Positions 9,222-16,515 of a stretch of DNA of 18,392 nucleotides are shown here, piece by piece. The stretch's first letter is position 1. Every line of letters starts with the position of its first letter. Origin of the DNA: Sideroxydans sp. (lineage in GTDB: Bacteria > Pseudomonadota > Gammaproteobacteria > Burkholderiales > Gallionellaceae); contig JAVBYP010000269.1 of the NCBI GenBank assembly GCA_030823965.1, positions 1 through 18,392 of the forward strand, in the 5' to 3' direction. The notes beneath the pieces are model-generated. The model was not told the DNA's origin and searched no databases. It saw nothing but the letters and a program-made list of their open reading frames with translations. The translations under genes were made by a program, and so were the position numbers.

Positions 9222-9361
9222 GGCGCTTCTAGAAATCAAATCTCTTAAACCAGACAAGGCGCGAACAAAAAATGGCGACGCGGCATATGGTTGATATGTA
9301 AGGAGCCATTTTTTGTGAGCAACGCCGTATGGTGACAGAGATTTGAGTTTATAGAAGTGCC
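9222..9361. repeat. 140-base imperfect inverted-repeat element between phrB and algH
   Basis: The outer arms are GGCGCTTCTAGAAA plus TCAAATCTCT at 9222-9245 and its near-perfect reverse complement at 9337-9361 (two mismatches and one gap over 25). The inner arms are perfect: CAAAAAATGGC at 9266-9276 and GCCATTTTTTG at 9305-9315. Between outer and inner arms there is weaker pairing (ACCAGAC..GGCG against ACCATAC..GGCG). The apex holds a small CATAT-GGTTG-ATATG hairpin at 9284-9298. The whole could extrude as one long cruciform or fold as one RNA hairpin. No ORF of note lies inside and no target duplication is obvious. It resembles a MITE- or REP-type dispersed intergenic element. It cannot serve mainly as a terminator, since both flanking genes read away from it. 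Confidence 0.75.
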
Positions 9362-9366
9362 GACAA

Positions 9367-9395
9367 TTGTGGGGGGGAGCCTGAAAAGCTACAAT
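9367..9395 (+). promoter_or_regulatory. Candidate sigma-70 promoter for the algH-ruvX-pyrB-pyrX operon
   Basis: TTGTGG at 9367-9372 (-35, weak) and TACAAT at 9390-9395 (-10, five of six consensus bases) are separated by exactly 17 bases. They lie just outside the end of the inverted-repeat element. Transcription would begin about 9401-9403, on or beside the ATG at 9402, so the message would be leaderless or start 8-10 bases ahead of the alternative ATG 9411. This is a pattern match only. Confidence 0.4.
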
Positions 9396-9401
9396 GGCGA
9401 C

Positions 9402-9962
9402 ATGTCCAGTATGAACCTCACCAACCACTTCCTGATCGCCATGCCGGCGATGACCGATCCCTTCTTCGCCAAGTCGCTCACCTATGTGTGCGAACACAAC
9501 GACGAGGGTGCGATGGGTATCGTGGTGAACCGCCCTATCAGCCTCAATCTGAGTGAGTTGTTCGCCCAGATCAACATGCCACTCACCCAGCCCGAACTGG
9601 AAGACATTCCCGTGCATTTCGGCGGTCCAGTACAGACCGACCGTGGCTTCGTGCTGCACAACGCTGGTGGCCAGTGGCAATCGACCTTGAAGGTGAACGA
9701 CAAGGTCGAACTCACCACCTCCAAAGACATCTTGCAGGCAGTCGGTGAAGGCACTGGCCCCAGCAACCTGCTCATCACCCTTGGCTATGCGGGGTGGTCT
9801 GAAGGACAGTTAGAGCAAGAACTGGCTGCCAATGCCTGGTTGAGCGTTCCCGCCACCGAACACATCCTGTTCGATCTACCTGCAGATGAAAAATTGGCGG
9901 CGGCGATGGCCTTGCTCGGCGTCGATTTCGCGTCTCTTTCCGAAGAGGCTGGACATGCCTGA
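9402..9962 (+). CDS. algH: YqgE/AlgH family protein (DUF179)
   Basis: This is a conserved proteobacterial cytoplasmic protein, 186 residues here, the usual length (about 187 in E. coli YqgE). Family signatures are [18 protein letters not shown] near the N-terminus, [10 protein letters not shown] (about 37-45), [14 protein letters not shown] (73-86) and the [15 protein letters not shown] region. The molecular function is not firmly known; the AlgH name comes from alginate regulation in Pseudomonas. The gene classically sits next to ruvX, as here. The frame also opens from a GTG at 9357, but ATG 9402 or 9411 fits the family N-terminus better. A GGAG at 9376-9379 is too distant to be a normal ribosome site for either. 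The stop overlaps the ruvX start by 8 bases, so translation is probably coupled. Confidence 0.95.
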   Translation: MSSMNLTNHFLIAMPAMTDPFFAKSLTYVCEHNDEGAMGIVVNRPISLNLSELFAQINMPLTQPELEDIPVHFGGPVQTDRGFVLHNAGGQWQSTLKVNDKVELTTSKDILQAVGEGTGPSNLLITLGYAGWSEGQLEQELAANAWLSVPATEHILFDLPADEKLAAAMALLGVDFASLSEEAGHA

Positions 9963-10413
9963 CGGGCAGTCTTCCTCGACCCTTTCCGGCACCTTCCTCG
10001 CTTTCGATTTCGGCACTAAACGCATCGGCATCTCCGTGGGCAACAACATCTCCGGCACCGCGCGCCCTCTCTCTACCATCAACGATGAGAAGACCGAGGT
10101 GCGCTTCACCACCATCGCGGCACTGCTCAAAGAATGGCAGCCCGTAGCGCTGGTGGTCGGACTTCCCTGCAACGACGACGGCACCCCGCATGAGATGACC
10201 GCCCTGTGCCGCCGCTTCGCCAACCGCCTCAAAGGGCGCTTCGATTTGCCGACGATTCTGGTCGATGAACGTTATACTTCTGCCGCCGCAAGCAGTGCGT
10301 TAGACGATGAAGGAATCCATGGCCGCAAGCAAAAGTCTCTTATCGACCAATACGCCGCGCAGCAGATACTGCAAGCGTATTTTGATGAACCCAGCGCAGG
10401 AATCTACGCATGA
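9955..10413 (+). CDS. ruvX: Putative pre-16S rRNA nuclease / Holliday junction resolvase homologue RuvX (YqgF)
   Basis: This 152-residue RNase H-fold protein is implicated in processing the 5' end of 16S rRNA and was earlier proposed as a resolvase. The family core is intact: [12 protein letters not shown] with acidic D18, [10 protein letters not shown] (67-76), [10 protein letters not shown] with D104/E105, and [13 protein letters not shown] with D131. The start at ATG 9955 is chosen because it yields the standard length. The frame is open 23 codons further upstream, but that stretch lies inside algH and reads as non-homologous sequence. The gene overlaps algH by 8 bases and pyrB by 4 (ATGA), so it is translated within the pyrimidine operon. 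Confidence 0.95.
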   Translation: MPDGQSSSTLSGTFLAFDFGTKRIGISVGNNISGTARPLSTINDEKTEVRFTTIAALLKEWQPVALVVGLPCNDDGTPHEMTALCRRFANRLKGRFDLPTILVDERYTSAAASSALDDEGIHGRKQKSLIDQYAAQQILQAYFDEPSAGIYA

Positions 10414-11366
10414 ATAATCCTCAGTTAAATAAGCACGGTGAACTTCAACATCTGTTGAGCACCGAAGGTCTTCCCGCGCGCATCCTGCGCGACATCTTGG
10501 ACAAGGCGGCTGGCTTCGTGAACATCGCCGAAGGCGGCGAGATCAAGAAAGTGCCGCTGCTCCACGGCAAATCCATCTTCAACATCTTCTTCGAGAACAG
10601 CACGCGTACCCGCACCACCTTCGAGATCGCGGCAAAGAAACTCTCTGCCGACGTGGTCAACCTCAACATCGGCTCGTCCAGCACCAGCAAAGGCGAGACC
10701 TTGTTGGACACCGTAGACAACCTGTGCGCGATGCACGCCGATATGTTCGTGGTGCGCCACTCCTCCAGCGGCGCGGCCCACCTCATCGCACGACACGTGG
10801 CACCCACCATCCACGTCATCAACGCCGGTGACGGACGCCATGCGCACCCGACGCAAGCGCTGTTGGATATGTTCACCATCCGCCACTACAAGAAAGAGTT
10901 CCACAACCTCAAGGTCGCCATCGTGGGAGACGTGTTGCACTCACGCGTCGCACGCTCGCAGATCCATGCGCTGACCACGCTGGGCGTACCTGAAGTACGC
11001 GTCGTCGCGCCCAAGACGCTGTTGCCGACCCATGTAGAAAAGCTCGGCGTGCAGGTCTATCACGACATGGAACAAGGTCTGAAAGATGTGGACGTGGTGA
11101 TGATGCTGCGCCTACAGAACGAGCGCATGCAGGGTGCTCTGCTTCCTTCGGCACAGGAATATTTCAAATACTACGGACTCACGCAAGAGCGCTTGGCCGC
11201 TGCGAAGAGCGACGCCATCGTGATGCACCCCGGCCCGATGAATCGCGGCGTGGAGATCGACTCTAGCGTGGCGGATGGTTCGCAATCGGTCATCCTGCCG
11301 CAGGTCACTTTCGGTATCGCAGTGCGCATGGCGGTGATGAGTACGCTAGCAGGAGCAAAACAATGA
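10410..11366 (+). CDS. pyrB: Aspartate carbamoyltransferase catalytic chain
   Basis: The enzyme catalyses carbamoyl phosphate plus aspartate to carbamoyl aspartate, the committed step of pyrimidine synthesis. The protein has 318 residues. The carbamoyl-phosphate site STRTR is at 64-68 in [26 protein letters not shown] at 89-101 supplies the mobile-loop lysine K94. HPTQALLD is at 146-153, LRLQNERM at 233-240 and [12 protein letters not shown] at 272-283. The short N-terminal extension ([21 protein letters not shown]) is like that of Pseudomonas class A enzymes, which need a partner pseudo-dihydroorotase for assembly. The adjacent pyrX supplies exactly that. The gene is joined by ATGA overlaps to ruvX upstream and pyrX downstream. 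No pyrI regulatory-chain gene and no pyrR are present between the neighbours. Confidence 0.98.
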   Translation: MNNPQLNKHGELQHLLSTEGLPARILRDILDKAAGFVNIAEGGEIKKVPLLHGKSIFNIFFENSTRTRTTFEIAAKKLSADVVNLNIGSSSTSKGETLLDTVDNLCAMHADMFVVRHSSSGAAHLIARHVAPTIHVINAGDGRHAHPTQALLDMFTIRHYKKEFHNLKVAIVGDVLHSRVARSQIHALTTLGVPEVRVVAPKTLLPTHVEKLGVQVYHDMEQGLKDVDVVMMLRLQNERMQGALLPSAQEYFKYYGLTQERLAAAKSDAIVMHPGPMNRGVEIDSSVADGSQSVILPQVTFGIAVRMAVMSTLAGAKQ

Positions 11367-12637
11367 ATATCCTGATCAAAAACGGTCGTATCATCGACCC
11401 CAAGAACAAACTCGACGCACAGCAGGACGTGTTCATCTCCGAGCGCCGCATCGCCGCCATCGGCAAAGCACCAGAAGGCTTCGTCGCGGACCAAGTCATC
11501 GATGCCAAAGACCTGATCGTGATGCCGGGGCTAACAGATGTCGCCGCACGCCTGCGCGAACCCGGATACGAATATCGTGCGACCTTGGAATCGGAGATGT
11601 CCGCCGCCGTCGCAGGCGGTGTGACTTCCCTCTCCTGCCCGCCCGATACCGATCCGCCGCTAGATGAGCCAGGGCTGGTGGAGATGCTCAAACATCGCGC
11701 GCGCAATCTGAACCAGTGCCGCGTGTTCCCGCAGGGTGCGCTGACTTACGGTTTGAAAGGCGCGGAACTCACCGAAATGATCGAGCTGACCGAGGCAGGT
11801 TGCAAAGCCTTCAGCCAAGCCGACGTGCCACTCACCGACACCCGCGTGTTGATGCGCGCCATGCAGTACGCCGCCACCTTCGGCTACCGTGTGTGGTTGC
11901 GTCCACAAGACAGCTTCCTCGCCAAGAACGGCGTGGCGCACGACGGTGAAGTCGCGACGCGCTTGGGTCTGCCACCTATCCCTGTCGTGGCTGAGACCGT
12001 CGCCCTATCCACCGCGCTACAACTCGCACGCGAGACCGGTGTCCAGCTACACATCTGCCGCGTTTCTAGTGGAGCCGGTGTCGAATTGATCCGTGCCGCG
12101 AAACGCGAAGGCCTGAAAGTGACCTGCGACGTTTCCATGAACCACGTGCACCTCACCGAGATGGACATCGGCTACTTCGATTCCAACTGCCACCTCGTGC
12201 CACCGCTGCGCAGCCTGCGTGACCGCGATGCGCTGCGTGCTGGACTACGCGATGGCACCATCGATGCCATCTGCTCCAACCATTCACCCGTGGATGAAGA
12301 CGCCAAGCAGATGCCCTTCGCCGAAGCTGAAGATGGCGCGACGGGTTTGGAACTGCTTCTGCCGCTGGTGTTGAAATGGGCAGAACAAGACAAGATACCG
12401 TTGCTGGATGCGCTCTCGCGTATCACCATCAATCCCGCTCAACTGCTCGGCGTGAAGATGGGTCACCTGAGTGTGGGCGCACATGCCGACCTGTGCGTGT
12501 TCGACCCCAAAGCCGCGTGGAAGGTAGAACCCGCCGCCCTCAAGAGCCAAGGCAAGAACACACCGTTCAATGGCTACGAGATGCAAGGTCGCGTGCGTTA
12601 CACCTTGCTCGACGGACAACTCGTTTTTCAACAGTAA
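11363..12637 (+). CDS. pyrX: Non-catalytic dihydroorotase homologue (PyrC'/PyrX), partner of PyrB
   Basis: This 424-residue protein is clearly of the type I dihydroorotase family, but its active site is missing. The metal motif HxH of PGLVDMHVHLREPG is here [14 protein letters not shown] (55-68), with A61 and R63 replacing the histidines. The FSDDG motif is FSQAD (150-154). The HxCHVS histidine is R233 in HICRVSS. TPHH is SMNH (258-261). The catalytic TDHAPH is SNHSPV (305-310), so the Asp is N306. All this is read directly. In Pseudomonas, an equally inactive homologue (PyrC') is required for the structure and activity of class A aspartate transcarbamoylase, and the same role is inferred here from pyrB adjacency and the 4-base overlap. 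The reading frame is undamaged throughout, which argues for a maintained structural role rather than decay. Annotating this gene as an active dihydroorotase would be wrong. Confidence 0.95.
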   Translation: MNILIKNGRIIDPKNKLDAQQDVFISERRIAAIGKAPEGFVADQVIDAKDLIVMPGLTDVAARLREPGYEYRATLESEMSAAVAGGVTSLSCPPDTDPPLDEPGLVEMLKHRARNLNQCRVFPQGALTYGLKGAELTEMIELTEAGCKAFSQADVPLTDTRVLMRAMQYAATFGYRVWLRPQDSFLAKNGVAHDGEVATRLGLPPIPVVAETVALSTALQLARETGVQLHICRVSSGAGVELIRAAKREGLKVTCDVSMNHVHLTEMDIGYFDSNCHLVPPLRSLRDRDALRAGLRDGTIDAICSNHSPVDEDAKQMPFAEAEDGATGLELLLPLVLKWAEQDKIPLLDALSRITINPAQLLGVKMGHLSVGAHADLCVFDPKAAWKVEPAALKSQGKNTPFNGYEMQGRVRYTLLDGQLVFQQ

Positions 12638-12666
12638 CAAACAACCAAATCTAACTTCAAACATAG

Positions 12667-12741
12667 CCACAGAGTTCACAGAGCACACCGAGAAAACCTA
12701 ACCCTGCACAACATTCTCTGTGACCTCTGTGTTCTCTGTGG
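12667..12741. repeat. Inverted repeat of CACAGAG units between pyrX and prlC
   Basis: The left arm at 12667-12694 contains three 9-base units (CACAGAGTT, CACAGAGCA, CACCGAGAA) preceded by C. The right arm at 12714-12741 is its reverse complement at 23 of 28 positions (TTCTCTGTGA, CCTCTGTG, TTCTCTGTGG). The mismatches fall mainly in the two-base spacers between units. The loop is 19 bases (12695-12713). Iterated CACAGAG-type repeats are, from memory, common dispersed intergenic elements in bacterial genomes; no other copy is in this window. It starts 30 bases after the pyrX stop and ends 17 bases before the prlC start, so in RNA it could form a strong hairpin separating the two operons, although no T-run follows. 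Confidence 0.75.
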
Positions 12742-12758
12742 CAAACAAGGTATTTCGT

Positions 12759-14792
12759 ATGAACCCACTACTCGACTTCTCCGGTCTCCCACGTTTCGCA
12801 GAGATCAAACCCGAACATGTCGCTCCCGCCATCGAGCAGCTGCTCGATGAGAACCGCGCGCTCATCTCTCGTTTGCTAGCTGATGACTCTTTACCCACTT
12901 GGGATACTTTCGTGCGCCCGATGGAAGATGCGAACGAACGTCTAGGTCGCGCATGGGGGCCTGTCGGTCACTTGAACGCGGTGATGAATTCGCCTGAGTT
13001 GCGCGACGCTTACAACTCGACCTTGCCGAAGATCACGGCCTACTATGCCGAGCTGGGACAGAACCTCGCTCTGTTCCAAAAATTCAAGGCGCTGCGCAAC
13101 AGCCCCGAGTTCGCTGGATTGAGCGCGGCACGTAAGAAGATCATCGAGAACGAACTGCGCGATTTCCGCTTGGGCGGTGCTGAGTTGCCCGATGACAAGA
13201 AGACACGCTACCTCGCGGTGCAAGAACGCCAATCCGAACTGTCCTCGCGCTTCTCCGACAACATCCTCGATGCGACCAACGAATACACCTTGGTCATCGA
13301 GAATCGTGGTGAGTTGGATGGTCTGCCGGAAGACGTGTTGCAGACCGCACGCGAAGCCGCACAGGCCGCCGAGAAGACGGGCTGGTTGTTCACCCTGAAA
13401 GCGCCGTCTTATCTGCCCGTGATGCAGTTCGCTGACAGCCGTGATCTGCGCGAGAAGATGTACCGCGCCTATGCCACGCGCGCCTCTGAATTCGGCAAGC
13501 CCGATTTGGACAACACGCCCTTGATGGATGAGATCGTCACGCTGCGTGCTGAAGAAGCGCAATTGCTCGGCTTCAAGAACTTCGGTGAACTTTCTCTTGC
13601 CGCCAAGATGGCGGAGACACCGCAACAGGTGGTGGATTTCATGCGCGAGCTGGCGCAACGTGCACGACCTTTCGCAGAAAAAGACTTGGTCGAACTGCGC
13701 GAGTTCGCTAAGACGAAACTCGACATCAACGATATGCGCTCGTGGGATGTGGCCTACGCCAGCGAGAAACTGCGCGAGCAGCGCTACGCCTTCTCTGAAC
13801 AGGAAGTGAAGCAATACTTCCCTGAGGACGCGGTGATGGCAGGTCTGTTCAAGCTGGTAGAAACGCTATTCGGTTTGCAGATCAAACCCGCTCAAGCGCC
13901 GGTCTGGCACGAGACCGTGCGCTTCTTCGACATCCGTGATGCGAAGGGCGGCTTAGTCGGCCAGTTCTACTTTGACCTCTACGCACGCAACAGCAAACGC
14001 GGTGGTGCATGGATGGACGATGTCATCACGCGCCGCCGTTTGGATAACGGCTCGATCCAAACCCCTGTCGCTTATTTGAATTGCAACTTCTCCGCCCCCG
14101 TCGGCGGCAAGCCTGCCGTGTTCACCCACGATGAAGTGCAGACTTTATTCCATGAATTCGGTCACGGCTTGCATCATCTGCTCACCGAAGTGGAAGACCT
14201 TGGCGTCTCCGGCATCAACGGGGTGGAGTGGGATGCGGTCGAATTGCCCAGTCAGTTCATGGAGAACTTCTGCTGGGAGTGGGATGTGCTACAAGGCATG
14301 ACACGTCACGCAGATACCAACGAGAAATTGCCGCGCGCGCTGTTCGACAAGATGCTCGCCGCGAAGAACTTCCAGAGTGGCTTGGCGACCTTGCGCCAAA
14401 TCGAGTTCGCCGTGTTCGATATGTTGATGCACAGCAACTTCAATGTGGGCCAAGGCAAGACCATCCTTCAATTGCTGGACGAAGTGCGCGCCGAAGTGGC
14501 GGTGCTCATCCCGCCTGAGTTCAACCGCTTCCCGCAGAGCTTCTCTCACATCTTCTCTGGTGGATATTCCGCTGGCTATTACAGCTACAAGTGGGCGGAG
14601 GTATTGTCAGCCGACGCGTACAGTTTGTTTGAAGAGCACGGCGTGCTCAACCCAGAGATCGGCGCACGCTTCCGTGCCGAGGTGCTGGCAATGGGTGGCG
14701 CGCGCCCTGCGATGGAATCCTTCACCGCCTTCCGTGGCCGCGCCCCTTCCATCGATGCGCTGTTGCGGCATAATGGGCTCATCGAAGCCTAA
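12759..14792 (+). CDS. prlC: Oligopeptidase A (M3 family zinc metallopeptidase)
   Basis: This cytoplasmic zinc peptidase degrades short peptides, including cleaved signal peptides. The 677-residue length matches E. coli PrlC (about 680). The zinc motif HEFGH is at 465-469 within TLFHEFGHGLHHLL, and the third ligand is E495 in WDAVELPSQFMENF. The C-terminal substrate-binding region IFSGGYSAGYYSYKWAEVLSADA is intact. The start at ATG 12759 gives MNPLLDFSGLPRF, the usual family N-terminus, with AAGG at 12747-12750 eight bases upstream. The frame is open from 12720, but those 13 codons lie in the right arm of the CACAGAG repeat and are best excluded. The gene is followed after 10 bases by the DUF4124-glutaredoxin gene. 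Confidence 0.97.
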   Translation: MNPLLDFSGLPRFAEIKPEHVAPAIEQLLDENRALISRLLADDSLPTWDTFVRPMEDANERLGRAWGPVGHLNAVMNSPELRDAYNSTLPKITAYYAELGQNLALFQKFKALRNSPEFAGLSAARKKIIENELRDFRLGGAELPDDKKTRYLAVQERQSELSSRFSDNILDATNEYTLVIENRGELDGLPEDVLQTAREAAQAAEKTGWLFTLKAPSYLPVMQFADSRDLREKMYRAYATRASEFGKPDLDNTPLMDEIVTLRAEEAQLLGFKNFGELSLAAKMAETPQQVVDFMRELAQRARPFAEKDLVELREFAKTKLDINDMRSWDVAYASEKLREQRYAFSEQEVKQYFPEDAVMAGLFKLVETLFGLQIKPAQAPVWHETVRFFDIRDAKGGLVGQFYFDLYARNSKRGGAWMDDVITRRRLDNGSIQTPVAYLNCNFSAPVGGKPAVFTHDEVQTLFHEFGHGLHHLLTEVEDLGVSGINGVEWDAVELPSQFMENFCWEWDVLQGMTRHADTNEKLPRALFDKMLAAKNFQSGLATLRQIEFAVFDMLMHSNFNVGQGKTILQLLDEVRAEVAVLIPPEFNRFPQSFSHIFSGGYSAGYYSYKWAEVLSADAYSLFEEHGVLNPEIGARFRAEVLAMGGARPAMESFTAFRGRAPSIDALLRHNGLIEA

Positions 14793-14802
14793 GGAGTTAG
14801 CT

Positions 14803-15282
14803 ATGAGACCGCTGCTGATCGTATGCGCAATGGTGTTCCTTTCTACCGCTCATGCGGGTGAACTCTACCGTTACATCGACAACAACGGTCGAGTGCAATA
14901 CAGCGACAAGTATGACGTTGATGCCGAGCAACTCAAGCTGGGCAATGCACCTGCGGTAGAAGAAGCGCTCCCCTACGAGACACAAAAAGCGAAGCAGTTC
15001 TTTCCCGTGACGCTCTATGTATTCGAAAAATGCGGCGCGCCATGCACTGAAGCAAAAGCATTGTTGACGACTCGCGGCATCCCCTTCACTGAAAAGAATC
15101 TCGTTTCCAAAGAAGAGGTGGACGAATTCCGCAAAACATCGGGAAGTGACCAGGCCCCAACGATGTCTGTAGGCAGGACTTGGGTCAAAGGGTTCCTCGC
15201 CGAACAATGGCATAAGGAACTCGACTTCGCTGGCTATCCTAAAGCTTCGCCGTATCGCGCCAAACCCGCTACTGCAAAATGA
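14803..15282 (+). CDS. Exported DUF4124 / glutaredoxin-like fusion protein
   Basis: This 159-residue protein starts at ATG 14803 with a strong AAGGAG at 14791-14796, six bases away. A signal peptide ends near A18 (MRPLLIVCAMVFLSTAHA, then GEL). Residues about 20-48 form a DUF4124 module (LYRYIDNNGRVQYSD). Residues about 68-145 are glutaredoxin/thioredoxin-like: VTLYVFEKCGAPCTEA with C77 and C81, RGIPFTEKN, and a likely cis-proline P119 in QAPTMSVG. The two cysteines are spaced CX3C rather than the usual CX2C. From memory, CG-x-PC forms recur in DUF4124-linked proteins of this kind, so it may be a family trait. A thiol-redox role in the envelope is inferred. It overlaps xthA by 4 bases (ATGA). 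The frame extends upstream into prlC, but only the ATG 14803 product makes sense. Confidence 0.85.
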   Translation: MRPLLIVCAMVFLSTAHAGELYRYIDNNGRVQYSDKYDVDAEQLKLGNAPAVEEALPYETQKAKQFFPVTLYVFEKCGAPCTEAKALLTTRGIPFTEKNLVSKEEVDEFRKTSGSDQAPTMSVGRTWVKGFLAEQWHKELDFAGYPKASPYRAKPATAK

Positions 15283-16037
15283 AGATAGCCACTTGGAACG
15301 TGAACTCCCTCAAGGTGCGCCTGCCGCATCTATTGGATTGGTTGGCGGCGAATCCTATCGACGTGGTGTGCCTGCAAGAGACAAAGACCGAGGATAAGAA
15401 CTTCCCGCTAGCAGAGATCGAAGCGGCGGGTTATCAGGTCGCGTTCAGCGGACAGAAGACCTACAACGGAGTCGCCATCCTGAGCCGTGATGCCATCAGC
15501 GATGTGCAGCTCGGAATCCCGAATTTCGAGGACGAACAGAAGCGGGTCATCGCCGCCACCATCAACGGCGTGCGCATCGTGTGTGTGTATATCCCCAACG
15601 GACAGAGCCTCGACTCGGACAAATACCAATACAAACTCAAATGGCTGGCCGCGTTGAAGCTGTGGCTGAAAGACGAGTTAGCGAAGTACCCCAAGCTGGC
15701 ACTACTGGGCGATTACAACATCGCCCCCGAAGACCGCGACTGCCACGACCCCGTGGCATGGCAAGGCAATGTGCTGGTGAGCGAACCTGAGCGCGATGCC
15801 TTCAAAAGTTTGGTAGCGCTAGGACTGCGCGACTCCTTCCGCCTGTTCGAACAAGCCGAGAAGAGCTACTCGTGGTGGGATTACCGCATGATGGGATTCC
15901 GCCGCAACCTAGGCATGCGTATCGACCACATCCTCATCAGCGCAGACTTGCAGTGCAGCGGCTGCGTCATCGACAAAGCGCCGCGTAAGCTAGAACGGCC
16001 ATCGGATCACACGCCTGTGATTGCAGAGGTGAATTAA
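15279..16037 (+). CDS. xthA: Exodeoxyribonuclease III / AP endonuclease
   Basis: The enzyme cleaves at abasic sites in base-excision repair and has 3'-5' exonuclease and 3'-phosphatase activity on duplex DNA. The 252-residue length is typical. All family motifs are present: MKIATWNVNSLKVRL with N7, LQETK with the metal ligand E34, YNGVAILSRD, VCVYIPNG, LLGDYNIAPEDRD, SYSWWDYRMMGFRRNLGMRIDHIL and the C-terminal SDHTPV with the catalytic His. The ATG overlaps the stop of the glutaredoxin-like gene by 4 bases, implying translational coupling. The gene after it is a base-composition outlier, so the ancestral operon probably ended here or continued to rluA. Confidence 0.96.
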   Translation: MKIATWNVNSLKVRLPHLLDWLAANPIDVVCLQETKTEDKNFPLAEIEAAGYQVAFSGQKTYNGVAILSRDAISDVQLGIPNFEDEQKRVIAATINGVRIVCVYIPNGQSLDSDKYQYKLKWLAALKLWLKDELAKYPKLALLGDYNIAPEDRDCHDPVAWQGNVLVSEPERDAFKSLVALGLRDSFRLFEQAEKSYSWWDYRMMGFRRNLGMRIDHILISADLQCSGCVIDKAPRKLERPSDHTPVIAEVN

Positions 16038-16082
16038 AATATTCTGAACGTTAGAAACACCTCTTTGTTTTCAAGGTATCCC

Positions 16083-16487
16083 ATGTTCAAAACAATTTCC
16101 TACGACCAACTTAATTCGCGCCAACAAGAAAATTTCAATTTTCAGAAAGTGGCAGCCAAGCTTGCAGACTATGGTTTTAATTGCATGTGGCTCAACGACG
16201 ATTGGCAAGGTGCGGATTTTATTGCTTGTCACATTGATGGCAATAATTTCATCAAGGTACAACTAAAAGGCCGGCTCACAATTGATCAAAAGTACAGCGG
16301 CAAAGACATTTACGTTACATTTAATCAGGATGGTAAGTGGTATATATATCCTCACGACACTCTAAGAGATGAGTTGCTAATACTTGGACTGATGACGGGC
16401 TCTAAATCATGGAATGAAGAGGGTCGATTTAGTTGGCCAGCCATTCCAAAACACATTCTTGAGTATATGGAGCAATACGCAATTTGA
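16083..16487 (+). CDS. Hypothetical protein with a PD-(D/E)XK-like residue pattern, AT-rich
   Basis: This 134-residue soluble protein starts at ATG 16083 with AAGG at 16073-16076. A TTG at 16065 would add six residues but ignores the ribosome site. A short N-terminal helix (SRQQENFNFQKVAAKLADYGF) is followed by WLNDDWQGADFIA with D45, then FIKVQLKGRL with Q60 and K62, then GKDIYVTF and KWYIYP strands. E16, D45 and Q60-x-K62 fit the order and spacing of a PD-(D/E)XK nuclease core in which the usual Glu is Gln, as in some restriction and repair enzymes. This is inference from pattern; no family is recognised with certainty. By hand count its GC is about 42%, well below both neighbours, and its codon choice differs, suggesting transfer. 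No partner methylase or toxin-antitoxin gene is adjacent. Confidence 0.75.
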   Translation: MFKTISYDQLNSRQQENFNFQKVAAKLADYGFNCMWLNDDWQGADFIACHIDGNNFIKVQLKGRLTIDQKYSGKDIYVTFNQDGKWYIYPHDTLRDELLILGLMTGSKSWNEEGRFSWPAIPKHILEYMEQYAI

Positions 16488-16515
16488 TCCCCCGGTCTTA
16501 TCCCTGCAATCTGTA

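Noticed and set aside
12720..12758. Upstream extension of PrlC by 13 residues
   Set aside because: It falls in the right arm of the CACAGAG repeat, and the family N-terminus and AAGG support ATG 12759.
12942..13814. 290-codon open frame on the minus strand
   Set aside because: It is antisense to prlC, which is intact and conserved here; no ribosome site or family features.
14443..14802. N-terminal extension of the DUF4124-glutaredoxin frame into prlC
   Set aside because: The stretch overlaps conserved prlC coding sequence, and the strong AAGGAG plus signal peptide place the true start at 14803.
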